Assembly: GCF_036488675.1 (NCBI RefSeq)
Contig: NZ_CP133152.1
Location: 372,001 to 436,000 of the forward strand
DNA from: Sinorhizobium chiapasense
Lineage (GTDB): Bacteria; Pseudomonadota; Alphaproteobacteria; Rhizobiales; Rhizobiaceae
Length of the DNA stretch: 64,000 nt
Reading direction: 5' to 3'
Shown here: positions 33,185 through 41,846 of the stretch, one piece after another
How the letters are laid out: every line of letters starts with the position of its first letter
Position numbering within the stretch: the first letter of the stretch is position 1
Position numbers and translations under genes: made by a program
Notes under the pieces: generated by a model
Told to the model about the DNA's origin: nothing
Database searches by the model: none
Seen by the model: the letters and a program-made list of their open reading frames with translations, nothing else

Positions 33185-33919
33185 CTACTCGGCGATGTCA
33201 CGGCGGCCCAGCAGCCGCGCCTGGACGCGCTGCAGATGCAGCCGCATGCCGCTTGCGGCGGCAGCAAGATTACGTTCCTCGATCGCATCCACGATGGCGT
33301 CGTGATCGGCAAAGCTGTGGTGATCGGCGGGAGGGCGTGGAAGATCGTCCCGAAGCCGGCCCCATACCACCGTCCGGCGCACAGCGTTGATCGTGTCGAA
33401 GACAGCCAGGAGCAAGGCGTTTCTCGATGCTTGGGCAATGGTCCGATGGAGCCGGTTGTCCCAATTCTCATACTGGCGCCATGTCTCCGCCATGCGGGCG
33501 CTTGAGGCGCAATGCCTTAGGGCTCGGACGTCGTCCGCTGTGGCGTGAAGCGCCGCCTCCCGGGCCAGCTCTGGTTCGATGACAAGGCGGGCATGCATCA
33601 CCTCGGCGGGGCTCGTCTGGTTGGCGATGTTGGCAACGGATGACAGGTCGCCCGCCGGACGAGCTCCGATGAAGGTGCCCTTGCCGACATGACGCCAAAG
33701 TTCGCCCTGGTCTTCCAGGATTGCGAGCGCCTTGCGCAGGTCGCCACGCGAAACCCCCAGAATTTCCGCCAGTTCGCGCTCCGGCGGAAGCCGCGTCGTC
33801 GGCGGAAACTTCGCTTGCGCCAGATATGCGCGAAGCTGCACGAGCGCGCTTTGCCCGCCGCCCAGATCGGTTTCTGCTGCGGTCGCCAAGTGCAGTCTGT
33901 CCTCGGTAAACACCGTCAT
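33185..33919 (-). CDS. GntR-family regulator with FCD domain
   Basis: A 244-residue regulator: winged helix at about 25-90 ([30 protein letters not shown]) and FCD domain beyond 100 ([46 protein letters not shown]). It is divergent from the NMT1-type transporter operon and presumably controls it. The 128-base shared promoter has an inverted repeat ACCAATC (33963-33969) and GATTGGT (33984-33990), a candidate operator. The 240 bases between its end and the ROK gene hold nothing recognisable. Confidence 0.85.
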   Translation of the reverse strand: MTVFTEDRLHLATAAETDLGGGQSALVQLRAYLAQAKFPPTTRLPPERELAEILGVSRGDLRKALAILEDQGELWRHVGKGTFIGARPAGDLSSVANIANQTSPAEVMHARLVIEPELAREAALHATADDVRALRHCASSARMAETWRQYENWDNRLHRTIAQASRNALLLAVFDTINAVRRTVVWGRLRDDLPRPPADHHSFADHDAIVDAIEERNLAAAASGMRLHLQRVQARLLGRRDIAE

Positions 33920-33962
33920 ATAAATCCAGCTTCCATCCTGATCAATGCTCCCTTATATCGTG

Positions 33963-33995
33963 ACCAATCGCACATTGGCAACGGATTGGTTGACA
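33963..33995 (+). promoter_or_regulatory. Candidate GntR operator and -35 box
   Basis: ACCAATC and GATTGGT form perfect seven-base arms with a 14-base spacer. TTGACA at 33990-33995 directly follows and would be the -35 hexamer for the rightward transporter operon. A matching -10 is not clear. Confidence 0.45.
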
Positions 33996-34047
33996 CTGAG
34001 ATGTGTTGGGCACACAGTGCTGAGAATGAAATAAAGGGAGGAAACCG

Positions 34048-35040
34048 ATGACACTGTGGAGCAGGATAGCGGGCGCCGTCGTTGCCGGCGCTGTCATGGT
34101 GATCAGCCTGGGCGCGCTTGAGACGGCCGCGGCGCAGGAAAAGGTTCGCGTCGCCCTGGGTGATGTCGTTTCAGTCGAGACTCTCGCCTTCCTCATCGCG
34201 CTCGAGCGCGCCAAGGAAAAGGGACTAGACTGCGAGCTGACCTCCTTTGCAGAAGAGGAATTGGCGATCCAGGCGATCGTCGGCGGTCAGGCGGATGTCG
34301 GCATAGGCACACCCTATTCCATCATTCAGAAGACGAAGGTGCCGTTGCGGAATATCTTCCAGGTTTCTACTCTGGTCTTCTTCCCTGTGGTCTCGACCGA
34401 GTACAAGACCTGGAAGGATCTTGATGGCGAATCCTTTGCCTTTCACGCTCGCGGAACAGCCACCGAAGCTTATGGAAATGTGATCGCAGCGAGGGAGGGG
34501 ATCACATTCGGGCAGCGCTCCTATGTGCCGGGATCGGAAAACCGGGTCGTCGCCATGCTGAATGGAACCATCAAGGCGACGATCGTCGATCTGTCGAACA
34601 AGAACCTGCTCCTCAAGCAGGCGCCCGACCGCTTCCACGTTCTTCCCGGGATTGAGGAGAGGGTCTCCGACGAGATTCTGTTCGCGAACGAAAATTGGAT
34701 AAAGGATCATTCAGACGCAGCGACCATCCTGACGCAAGAGCTTCTTACGCTCTGGCGGGAAATGAATGCGGATCCAGCCGTCATCGAGAAAGAAAGGGCG
34801 GCCAGAAAGCTCCTCTCCGATCAGCCGGCAGAAGTGCTTGCCGAGGTCGACAGCTACTACAAGGAGGGGGTCGAAGCAGGACTTTGGAACCCGGAGGGAG
34901 CAAGCGAGAAGATCGCCAAGGATGACTTCGCCTTTTACACTTCTTCCGGACAACTGGAAGGTCCGGCCGAAAATCTGAAGATTGAGGAATTCTGGGACTT
35001 CGGCCCGATCGAAGCGGCAAAGGCGAAGATCGGTGGCTGA
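34048..35040 (+). CDS. NMT1/SsuA-type ABC transporter substrate-binding protein
   Basis: A 330-residue periplasmic protein, signal peptide about residues 1-30 ending ETAAAQ. Fold marks of the nitrate/sulfonate/thiamine-precursor class: EELAIQAIVGGQADVGIGTPY and LDGESFAFHARGTATEAYG. AAAGGGAGG precedes the ATG. It opens a rightward operon with permease, ATPase, second permease and a fumarylacetoacetase-family enzyme. Such proteins bind small anions or aromatic and heterocyclic compounds; the enzyme at the end suggests an organic acid that is hydrolysed or decarboxylated inside. Confidence 0.85.
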   Translation: MTLWSRIAGAVVAGAVMVISLGALETAAAQEKVRVALGDVVSVETLAFLIALERAKEKGLDCELTSFAEEELAIQAIVGGQADVGIGTPYSIIQKTKVPLRNIFQVSTLVFFPVVSTEYKTWKDLDGESFAFHARGTATEAYGNVIAAREGITFGQRSYVPGSENRVVAMLNGTIKATIVDLSNKNLLLKQAPDRFHVLPGIEERVSDEILFANENWIKDHSDAATILTQELLTLWREMNADPAVIEKERAARKLLSDQPAEVLAEVDSYYKEGVEAGLWNPEGASEKIAKDDFAFYTSSGQLEGPAENLKIEEFWDFGPIEAAKAKIGG

Positions 35041-35047
35041 GCATCGA

Positions 35048-35908
35048 ATGGGGGTCGAGGCCGAGCCTCAGGGCCTTCGCTTCTCTCGCATCTTTCCCTT
35101 TCAGGCTTCGGGGAAAGCGCTGCGGGAGAAACGCCCAAACGCGGTCGCTTCCTTCGCCACACATCACCTCACGCTCAGCTTTCTCTCGGCCGCCGCTCTT
35201 TGCGGCGCCTGGGAATGGGCCGGGCTGGTTCCGATCAGTCCTGCCTTCCCGACCTTTCGCGAAACTATGGCCGCCTTGTGGTCGATAAGCGCGGACGGTT
35301 CGCTCGCTGCGGCGTATGCCGTGACGCTCCAGCCGCTTGCGCTCGGGCTCGTCATCTCGATGGCCCTCGGCGTGGGTCTCGGTGTCGCCATGGGCCTCAG
35401 TCCGAAGACCGAATGGCTCGTGTCGCCGATTTTCGTTGTGGCGCAGTCGGCTCCGCTGGCTGCCCTTATCCCCCTGATTGTCTTCGCCTACGGCATCGGC
35501 ATCACGTCGAAGACGATCGTCGTCTGTATAATGGCGATGCCGGTCATCGTCCTGAATTCGTTTGCCGCGGTCCGCCATACCCCGAAATCACTCATCGAGA
35601 TGGGCGAATCCTTTCTTGCAACCCGGCCCAAGGTGATCACCCAGATCATCCTGCCGGCGGCGAGCCCCGTCATTTTCGCGGGTCTCCGTCTTGGCTGCGC
35701 ATCGGGCTTTATCGGTGCAGTGCTGGGCGAGTTGCTGATCACGCCGACCGGCGTCGGCGACCTGATCACCTATAGCCGCTCCATTGCCGATTATCCGACG
35801 ATGTACGCCGCGATCCTTTCGATCATGGCGTTCTCCGTGCTCTTCATCGAGGTGCTCGGACGCGTCGAAGTCACGATCTTCAGACCGGAAAAGCGAGCCG
35901 TCTCATGA
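35048..35908 (+). CDS. SsuC/TauC-type ABC transporter permease 1
   Basis: A 286-residue permease with about six membrane segments and the EAA-type loop HTPKSLIEMGESFLATRPKV near residue 180. An N-terminal 35-residue basic stretch is longer than usual. GTG 35033, overlapping the preceding stop, is an alternative start that adds five residues. It ends in a four-base ATGA overlap with the ATPase gene. Confidence 0.85.
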   Translation: MGVEAEPQGLRFSRIFPFQASGKALREKRPNAVASFATHHLTLSFLSAAALCGAWEWAGLVPISPAFPTFRETMAALWSISADGSLAAAYAVTLQPLALGLVISMALGVGLGVAMGLSPKTEWLVSPIFVVAQSAPLAALIPLIVFAYGIGITSKTIVVCIMAMPVIVLNSFAAVRHTPKSLIEMGESFLATRPKVITQIILPAASPVIFAGLRLGCASGFIGAVLGELLITPTGVGDLITYSRSIADYPTMYAAILSIMAFSVLFIEVLGRVEVTIFRPEKRAVS

Positions 35909-36708
35909 CCGCGACGGCACACCATTTCTTTGCCGACCCCTCCCCGGTCACCGATTGTGCGGTCAGCGTTCTCAATGTCGGCAAAATCTATGCCGAGGCG
36001 GTCACGGCACTTGAGAATATCAACGTCGATTTTCCGCGCGGCCAACTCACCTCCCTGCTGGGTCCATCAGGGTGTGGAAAGACGACGCTGCTCAAGATCA
36101 TCGCGGGGCTTCTGCCGCCATCCTCAGGCGAAGTGCTTGTCGATGATCGTCCCGTAGCCGGCCCCGGGCCGGAACGCGCCTTTGTCTTCCAGGATTTCGC
36201 TTTGCTGCCCTGGGCAAATGTGCTGCGCAACGTCGCCTTTGGCCTCAAAATGCGCGGCATCGCAAGAGGCGAACGCGAGGAGATCGCCCGAAGCTATATC
36301 GCCCAGGTCGGCCTTGCCGGGTTCGAAGCGCGCTATCCGCACGAGCTTTCCGGCGGTATGCGCCAGCGCGTCGGCCTCGCGCGGGCACTGGCGGTGAACG
36401 CAGATGTTCTGCTGATGGACGAGCCGTTCTCGGCCGTTGACGAACAGACCCGGCGAAAATTCCAGGAGGATCTTCTCACCCTCATCGCCAGGGAGAAAAA
36501 GACCTTTATCTTCGTTACGCATTCCATCGAGGAGGCGGTCTATGTCTCGGACCGGATCGTGCTCCTGTCGCCGCGACCGGGCAGGATCGCGCAGATCATC
36601 GAGCCGGCGATTGAGCGCGGCGGCGATCCAGACGCGATCCGGCGCCACCCCGTCTATCTTGATACGGTGGATGCCATCTGGCAGTCGCTGAAGACCTATC
36701 TCGAATGA
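35905..36708 (+). CDS. SsuB/TauB-type ABC transporter ATP-binding protein
   Basis: A 267-residue ATPase: Walker A GPSGCGKTT (about residues 52-60), Q-loop VFQDFALLPW, signature LSGGMRQRV, Walker B LLMDEPFSAVDEQ, switch FVTHSIEEAV. These are typical of nitrate/sulfonate/aliphatic-type importers. It lies between two different permease genes with ATGA overlaps at both ends, so the three are translated together. Confidence 0.9.
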   Translation: MTATAHHFFADPSPVTDCAVSVLNVGKIYAEAVTALENINVDFPRGQLTSLLGPSGCGKTTLLKIIAGLLPPSSGEVLVDDRPVAGPGPERAFVFQDFALLPWANVLRNVAFGLKMRGIARGEREEIARSYIAQVGLAGFEARYPHELSGGMRQRVGLARALAVNADVLLMDEPFSAVDEQTRRKFQEDLLTLIAREKKTFIFVTHSIEEAVYVSDRIVLLSPRPGRIAQIIEPAIERGGDPDAIRRHPVYLDTVDAIWQSLKTYLE

Positions 36709-37472
36709 GGCGTGCCATGATCGCTTTTGGGCATCGCATTCCTATGACCGGTTCTCTCCTCCTCTGGGGGCTCGTTTGGGAACTCGTCGGTCAGCTCAAG
36801 CTCACGATCCTGCTGCCGCCGCTCTCCCGCGTCGTCGTGCGGGCCTTCGAGATTGTGCCGACGGAGACGTTTCTTTCAGCCTTCGGAGTGACGGCCTCCG
36901 CCTTTGTGGCCGGAAACCTGATCGCGGTCCTGGTGGGCGTGCCGCTCGGCATCCTGATGGGCAGTTCGGTTGTGGCCGACCGAATCTTTCTGCCTTGGGT
37001 CAACCTGTTTCTCTCGGCACCCCTGACGGCCCTCGTCCCAGTGATCATGGTGCTTTTCGGGCTTGGCCAGACGACGATCATCCTCACGGTCGTCCTCTTT
37101 GCCATCTGGATCATCGTGCTCGACACGCGGGCGGGCGTGCGTTCGATCTCTCCTTCGCTCATCGAAATGGCAGCAAGCTTCGGCGCCGGCCGCTGGCAGA
37201 CGTTTCGCCAGATTTGCGTTTGGGCGGCGCTCCCCGAGATCCTGGCGGGAGTTCGGCTCGGCGTTATCCGCTCGGTAAAGGGCGTCATCATCGGTCAGCT
37301 TCTTGTATCCATCGTCGGCTTCGGCGCACTGTTCAGGCTCTATGGCTCGCGGTTTCTCATGGAGCACTTCTGGGCGGTTCTCATCGTTCTCTTCGCGCTG
37401 GCCTTCGTGCTTGCCGAGGCCTTCGCCTGGCTTGAACGCCGTGTCGAATTCTACGCCGCAACCCGCGGCTGA
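36705..37472 (+). CDS. SsuC/TauC-type ABC transporter permease 2
   Basis: A 255-residue permease with about six membrane segments; EAA-type loop SPSLIEMAASFGAGRWQTFRQI near residue 150. It is clearly different from permease 1, so the transporter is likely a heterodimer, while most SsuC-type systems encode one permease. Begins in the stop of the ATPase gene. Confidence 0.87.
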   Translation: MRRAMIAFGHRIPMTGSLLLWGLVWELVGQLKLTILLPPLSRVVVRAFEIVPTETFLSAFGVTASAFVAGNLIAVLVGVPLGILMGSSVVADRIFLPWVNLFLSAPLTALVPVIMVLFGLGQTTIILTVVLFAIWIIVLDTRAGVRSISPSLIEMAASFGAGRWQTFRQICVWAALPEILAGVRLGVIRSVKGVIIGQLLVSIVGFGALFRLYGSRFLMEHFWAVLIVLFALAFVLAEAFAWLERRVEFYAATRG

Positions 37473-37511
37473 CTCGATCTCGATCCTATGCAAAGAAAGG
37501 GTACTTCCTCC

Positions 37512-38195
37512 ATGTCCTACGCCTTCAGGCCCGCCGCGGTGACTGCTCTCCCGATCACGAATACATTGGACTTGTTCCCACTCCGACGTGTCTATTGCGT
37601 GGGTCGGAACTATGCCGACCACGCGAAGGAGATGGGTCATGACCCTGACCGCGAACCTCCCTTCTTTTTTCAGAAGAACCCGGACAATCTGGTCCTCGAC
37701 GGCGAATTTCCCTATCCGAGCCGGACATCGGACGTGCATCACGAGATCGAGCTCGTCGTTTGTCTCGGCAAGGGCGGCGAGAATATTCCGGTCGACCGGG
37801 CGCTGTCGCACGTTTACGGCTATGCGATCGGTTTGGACATGACGAGGCGCGATCTGCAAAGCGAGGCGAAGAAAATGGGCAGGCCCTGGGAGGTCGCCAA
37901 GGCGTTCGAGAAGTCCGCGCCCGTATCGCCGATCGTCAGGGCAAGCGAGATCGGGCATTTGGAAGCGGGCGCTATCTGGTTGAAGGTCAACGGCGAGCTG
38001 CGCCAAAACGGCGATCTGAACCAGATGATCTGGAAGGTGCCGGAGGCGATCTCGTATCTCTCAGGGCTTTTTCAGCTGGCCCCGGGCGACATCATCATGA
38101 CCGGAACACCTGCCGGCGTCGGTCCGGTCAACCGTGGCGACCGCCTTGAAGGCCATGTCGACGGGTTGGGGGAACTCACAGTGATAGTCGTCTGA
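37512..38195 (+). CDS. Fumarylacetoacetate hydrolase-family enzyme
   Basis: A 227-residue FAH-family protein. Motifs: YCVGRNYADHAKEMG near residue 30, the metal-binding HHEIELVV around 75 (Glu-x-Glu), KNPDNLV, and PGDIIMTGTPAGVG near 200. The family includes fumarylpyruvate and acylpyruvate hydrolases and oxaloacetate decarboxylase; I cannot choose. ATG 37512 fits the family start (MSYAFRPAAV); ATG 37488 adds eight residues. It ends the NMT1-type transporter operon and probably acts on the imported compound. Confidence 0.87.
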   Translation: MSYAFRPAAVTALPITNTLDLFPLRRVYCVGRNYADHAKEMGHDPDREPPFFFQKNPDNLVLDGEFPYPSRTSDVHHEIELVVCLGKGGENIPVDRALSHVYGYAIGLDMTRRDLQSEAKKMGRPWEVAKAFEKSAPVSPIVRASEIGHLEAGAIWLKVNGELRQNGDLNQMIWKVPEAISYLSGLFQLAPGDIIMTGTPAGVGPVNRGDRLEGHVDGLGELTVIVV

Positions 38196-38304
38196 GAGCG
38201 TCGTCGGGATATCGCCTCGCGCGCCTGTTCGCTTGGACGGCAAATATCCGCTTCATGGAAACTCAGGGTTGGCCGATCGCGGACTGTGACATAAGTATGG
38301 GGGC

Positions 38305-39102
38305 ATGTCACATCGGAAGCAGTTTCTCAGCGCCTCGAAACCGGACGCGGTTTCAGCAGAGGACTTCATTCTCGCCGCTCTCTCAACGGATCTGCAAGGC
38401 TGGGCCCTGTTCCTCGATATCGATGGTACGTTGCTTGACCTAGCCGAAACGCCGGACGCAGTAGCCGTTCCGCCTTCGCTGCCCGGGAACCTCGATGCCT
38501 TGTCGAGAAAACTCGAAGGTGCTCTGGCACTCGTGACTGGTCGTGGTCTCGACTATGTCGATCAGCTTTTCTCTCCATTCTTTTTTCCAATCGCAGGTCT
38601 TCATGGTGCCGAGCGCCGCGATTCGGACGGCCGTGTGCACAAAGCCGCCGAAACGGCGGAATTTGAGCGGCTGAAGGCCGATCTTGTCGCCGATACAGCC
38701 AACTGGCCTGGGGTTCTGATCGAGGACAAGGGAGCCGCAGTCGCCGCGCACTACCGGCTTGCTCCGGACAGAAAACTCCAACTTGAGCTGCTGATCGAGC
38801 GGGCGTTGATCCGGGCAGGGCCAAGCTGGACGATCCAGCATGGCAAGATGGTGATCGAAATCCGTCCGGCCCGCGCCGACAAGGGCGAGGCAGTCGCCGC
38901 GTTTCTGGCGCAGCCAGCTTTTGCGGGAAGACGTGCGATCGCCATCGGCGATGACGTGACCGACGAAGCGATGTTTCGCACGGTCAACCGGCTCGGCGGC
39001 TACTCGATCCGCGTCGGATCTCCGTGGCCTGCGAGCGAGGCGCTCGGCTCCGTCCCCTCTGCCAAGGCCCTGCGCGGCATCATCGCTGCGTTGGTCGCGT
39101 GA
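38305..39102 (+). CDS. otsB: Trehalose-6-phosphate phosphatase
   Basis: A 265-residue HAD-family phosphatase. Motif I LFLDIDGTLLDLAETP (nucleophile Asp near residue 36), ALVTGRGLDYVD, AGLHGAERRD, and the metal motif AIAIGDDVTDEAMF near 215. It removes phosphate from trehalose-6-phosphate, the last step of making trehalose, an osmotic and desiccation protectant. It lies 45 bases before otsA on the same strand; no strong sigma-70 promoter is visible before it. Confidence 0.93.
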   Translation: MSHRKQFLSASKPDAVSAEDFILAALSTDLQGWALFLDIDGTLLDLAETPDAVAVPPSLPGNLDALSRKLEGALALVTGRGLDYVDQLFSPFFFPIAGLHGAERRDSDGRVHKAAETAEFERLKADLVADTANWPGVLIEDKGAAVAAHYRLAPDRKLQLELLIERALIRAGPSWTIQHGKMVIEIRPARADKGEAVAAFLAQPAFAGRRAIAIGDDVTDEAMFRTVNRLGGYSIRVGSPWPASEALGSVPSAKALRGIIAALVA

Positions 39103-39147
39103 ATATTTGAGCACCTGACATATTTTATTCCATGAAAGGAGTTCGGG

Positions 39148-40599
39148 ATGAGCCGTCTCGTCGTTGTTTCCAATCGCGTACCTGTTCCGGACAAGGGTGG
39201 TATTGCGCCCGCCGGTGGGCTGGCGGTTGCGCTGAAAGTCGCCCTCGAAGAGCATGGCGGCTTATGGATGGGCTGGTCGGGGAAGTCGAGTGGAGAGCAC
39301 GAGCCGCAAACGCTTGCACAACTGCATCAGGGCAACATCACCTATGCACTGACGGATCTGACCGACACCGATGTCGAGGAATATTACCAAGGCTTCGCCA
39401 ATCGGGTTCTTTGGCCGATCTGCCACTACCGGCTTGATCTCGCCGAGTACGGTCGCAAGGAAATGGCCGGGTATTTCCGCGTCAACCGCTTCTTCGCCCA
39501 CCGGCTTGCCCCGCTTGTCAAACCCGATGACGTCATATGGGTGCATGACTACCACTTGATCCCGCTCGCGGCAGAGCTGCGCGAGATGGGCTTGAAGAAC
39601 CGCATCGGTTTCTTCCTCCACATTCCCTGGCCGCCCGCTGACGTGCTCTTCACGATGCCCGTTCATGAAGAGATCATGCGTGGCCTGTCCCACTACGACG
39701 TCGTCGGCTTTCAGACCGACCATGACCTCGAGAACTTCGCCGGCTGTCTCAGGCGGGAAGGCATCGGTGACGAACTTGGCGGAGGTCGCTACAGCGCCTA
39801 TGGTCGCGTATTCAAGGGCGATGCCTATGCAATTGGTATTGAGACTGCGGCCTTTGCCGAATTCGCCAAGAAGGCATCGACCAACAAGACGGTCAAAAGA
39901 ACGCGTGAAAGCATTGGAAACCGCAGCCTGATCATCGGCGTCGATCGCCTCGATTATTCCAAGGGGATCACGCAGCGCATCGATGCGTTTGAGCGCTTCA
40001 TCCTGGACAATCCGGCCCAGCATGGGCATGTGACCTATCTACAAATCACGCCGAAGTCCCGCTCCGAAGTGCCGGAATACGAATCCATGCAACGCATGGT
40101 TGCCGAACAGGCCGGCAGGGTGAACGGCGCTCTCGGTGCCGTCGATTGGGTGCCGATACGCTATATCAACCGTTCGATCGGCCGCCACATTCTTGCTGGG
40201 CTTTACCGGCTTGGCAAAGTTGGCCTCGTGACCCCGCTTCGAGATGGGATGAACCTCGTCGCAAAGGAATATGTGGCCGCGCAGGATCCGGACGATCCCG
40301 GCGTGCTTCTGCTTTCGCGTTTCGCCGGAGCTGCTCGCAAGCTGAACGGCGCGCTGCTCGTCAACCCGTACGACATAGAGGGCACCGCGAACGCCATGGC
40401 GCGGGCGCTGAGCATGCCGCTGGAAGAACGGAAGCAGCGCTGGAAGACGATGATGGATCACCTGCTGGAACACGACGTTACGCGCTGGTGCCAGGATTTT
40501 CTCGATGATCTGACGGGGAGACCAAATCAGCCTGGAGAGCACTCAAATGGAGGGCAGGCTGCGTATTCCGCCAAAACCGGGATAGAAGCGAGCGACTAA
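39148..40599 (+). CDS. otsA: Alpha,alpha-trehalose-phosphate synthase
   Basis: A 483-residue glycosyltransferase of family 20 that joins UDP-glucose and glucose-6-phosphate. Motifs: LVVVSNRVPVPDKGG at the start, GLWMGWSGK, VWVHDYHLIPLAAELR near residue 130 (W-V-H-D-Y-H-L), GVDRLDYSKGI near 270, TPLRDGMNLVAKEY near 360. AAAGGAG is nine bases before the ATG. Partner of otsB just upstream. Confidence 0.95.
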   Translation: MSRLVVVSNRVPVPDKGGIAPAGGLAVALKVALEEHGGLWMGWSGKSSGEHEPQTLAQLHQGNITYALTDLTDTDVEEYYQGFANRVLWPICHYRLDLAEYGRKEMAGYFRVNRFFAHRLAPLVKPDDVIWVHDYHLIPLAAELREMGLKNRIGFFLHIPWPPADVLFTMPVHEEIMRGLSHYDVVGFQTDHDLENFAGCLRREGIGDELGGGRYSAYGRVFKGDAYAIGIETAAFAEFAKKASTNKTVKRTRESIGNRSLIIGVDRLDYSKGITQRIDAFERFILDNPAQHGHVTYLQITPKSRSEVPEYESMQRMVAEQAGRVNGALGAVDWVPIRYINRSIGRHILAGLYRLGKVGLVTPLRDGMNLVAKEYVAAQDPDDPGVLLLSRFAGAARKLNGALLVNPYDIEGTANAMARALSMPLEERKQRWKTMMDHLLEHDVTRWCQDFLDDLTGRPNQPGEHSNGGQAAYSAKTGIEASD

Positions 40600-40656
40600 A
40601 TACGCGCTCTCGCAGGTCGTACTTCATCCTTGAAATTCACCGGCCCGTCGACAGAA

Positions 40657-41688
40657 TCAGATATTCTCCGGTGTGAAGATGTCGAAAGGCAGGAAGGTCT
40701 GTCCCGGCACGCCGGCCGCGCCTCGATCGATCGCCCCGATCATCAGACTGATGGTTTCTCGCACGAGTGCGGGAACAGGCGTCGCGATCGCCATCGTGAT
40801 CGCCTCGTCGGCGAGCGCTGCGCGTGACTCCGGTGTGAATTCGTTGACGACGACCAGCAGCTTGCGCTCGAGCTTTTCCTCTCGGATCGCCGAAATCGCC
40901 CCCTCCATCCCGCCGCCGCAGACATAAAAGCCGATGAGGTCCGGGTGGCGCCGCAGCAGATCGAGTGTCGCCTCGTGGGTGATTTCGGCCGTATCGAGGT
41001 TGACCATCGTGTCGAGCACTTCGAATTCGGGCGCGTTCTCGCGAAAATAGGAGCGAAAGGCGATTTCGCGCAGTTCATGCCCGTGGAAGCGGTGGCTGCC
41101 GACGAAGGCCGCGACCTTTCCGGGGCGCTTGGCTGCCTTGCCGATCATCCAGGCCGCGGTTCGCCCAACCTTGTGGTTGTTCAGGCCGACATAGCCCTCA
41201 CGCACCCCGGCTGCGAAATCGGAAAGCAGCGAGAAGACCGGAATGCCACGCTCCTTCAGTTCTTCGATCACCGCGGTGACGGCCGGATAGTCCGGTGCGA
41301 CAAGCGCGATCGCCTGATTGCGCGCCGCCATCGCCTTCAGCTTTTCGGTGACGCCGGCCGGGGTCGAGTTGGCAACGAAGTCCACCTGAGGGAGTGCGCG
41401 AACGTGGGTCAGCGACAGTGCCGTGTTCTCGATCTCTTTCGCAACGGCCTGATAGAAGGATTGCTGCGGCTTTTGCAGGAGAAAGCCGAGACGATATTGC
41501 GGAAGGTCCTCGAACACGCGTTGGCGAAGCAGGCCGACGGCGTGATAGCCGATCGTCTTGGCTGCGTCATAAACCCTTCTCGCCGTTTCCTCTCGCACCG
41601 GATGACGCCCGTTCAGGACGCGATCGACCGTGGCAACGCTCACGCCCGCCGCCTGTGCAAGATCCGCGATCGTTGGCCTCCTCGTCAT
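40657..41688 (-). CDS. LacI-family regulator divergent from the moc-like genes
   Basis: A 343-residue LacI regulator: HTH TIADLAQAAGVSVATVDRVL at residues 6-25, hinge region AKTIGYHAVGLLRQRV, and a ribose-binding-like effector domain (LGFLLQKPQQSFYQAVAKEI, FYVCGGGMEGAISAIRE). GAGGAAG precedes ATG 41688. It is divergent from mocD-like gene with a 158-base gap holding two inverted repeats. It should respond to the compound handled by the oxygenase cluster. Confidence 0.88.
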   Translation of the reverse strand: MTRRPTIADLAQAAGVSVATVDRVLNGRHPVREETARRVYDAAKTIGYHAVGLLRQRVFEDLPQYRLGFLLQKPQQSFYQAVAKEIENTALSLTHVRALPQVDFVANSTPAGVTEKLKAMAARNQAIALVAPDYPAVTAVIEELKERGIPVFSLLSDFAAGVREGYVGLNNHKVGRTAAWMIGKAAKRPGKVAAFVGSHRFHGHELREIAFRSYFRENAPEFEVLDTMVNLDTAEITHEATLDLLRRHPDLIGFYVCGGGMEGAISAIREEKLERKLLVVVNEFTPESRAALADEAITMAIATPVPALVRETISLMIGAIDRGAAGVPGQTFLPFDIFTPENI

Positions 41689-41718
41689 GAGCTTCCTCCC
41701 TGAAATTATCCTCTCAAG

Positions 41719-41759
41719 CATGACGTCGATGTCATGATGGAATTTGATAGAATATATCA
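41719..41759. promoter_or_regulatory. Two palindromes in the moc-like divergent promoter
   Basis: CATGAC-GTCGAT-GTCATG at 41719-41736 is a perfect six-base inverted repeat, and TGATA-GAATA-TATCA at 41745-41759 a perfect five-base one. The first has a central CG and LacI-operator-like length; it is the better candidate for the repressor site. The AT-rich second overlaps where a -10 region would be. Confidence 0.5.
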
Positions 41760-41846
41760 TGACTGCATTGAGAATTGTCAAAAGTCAACATACCCTTCTC
41801 TCATCGAATTTGAGGCGCAGTCGGGAGTGCGCTTCGGGAGGGCGAG

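Noticed and set aside
38196..38304. GGAAAC near 38256 as an RpoE2-type -35 box for otsB-otsA
   Set aside because: The rhizobial stress sigma consensus is GGAAC with a TT about 18 bases later; here the core is GGAAAC and the downstream part does not fit.
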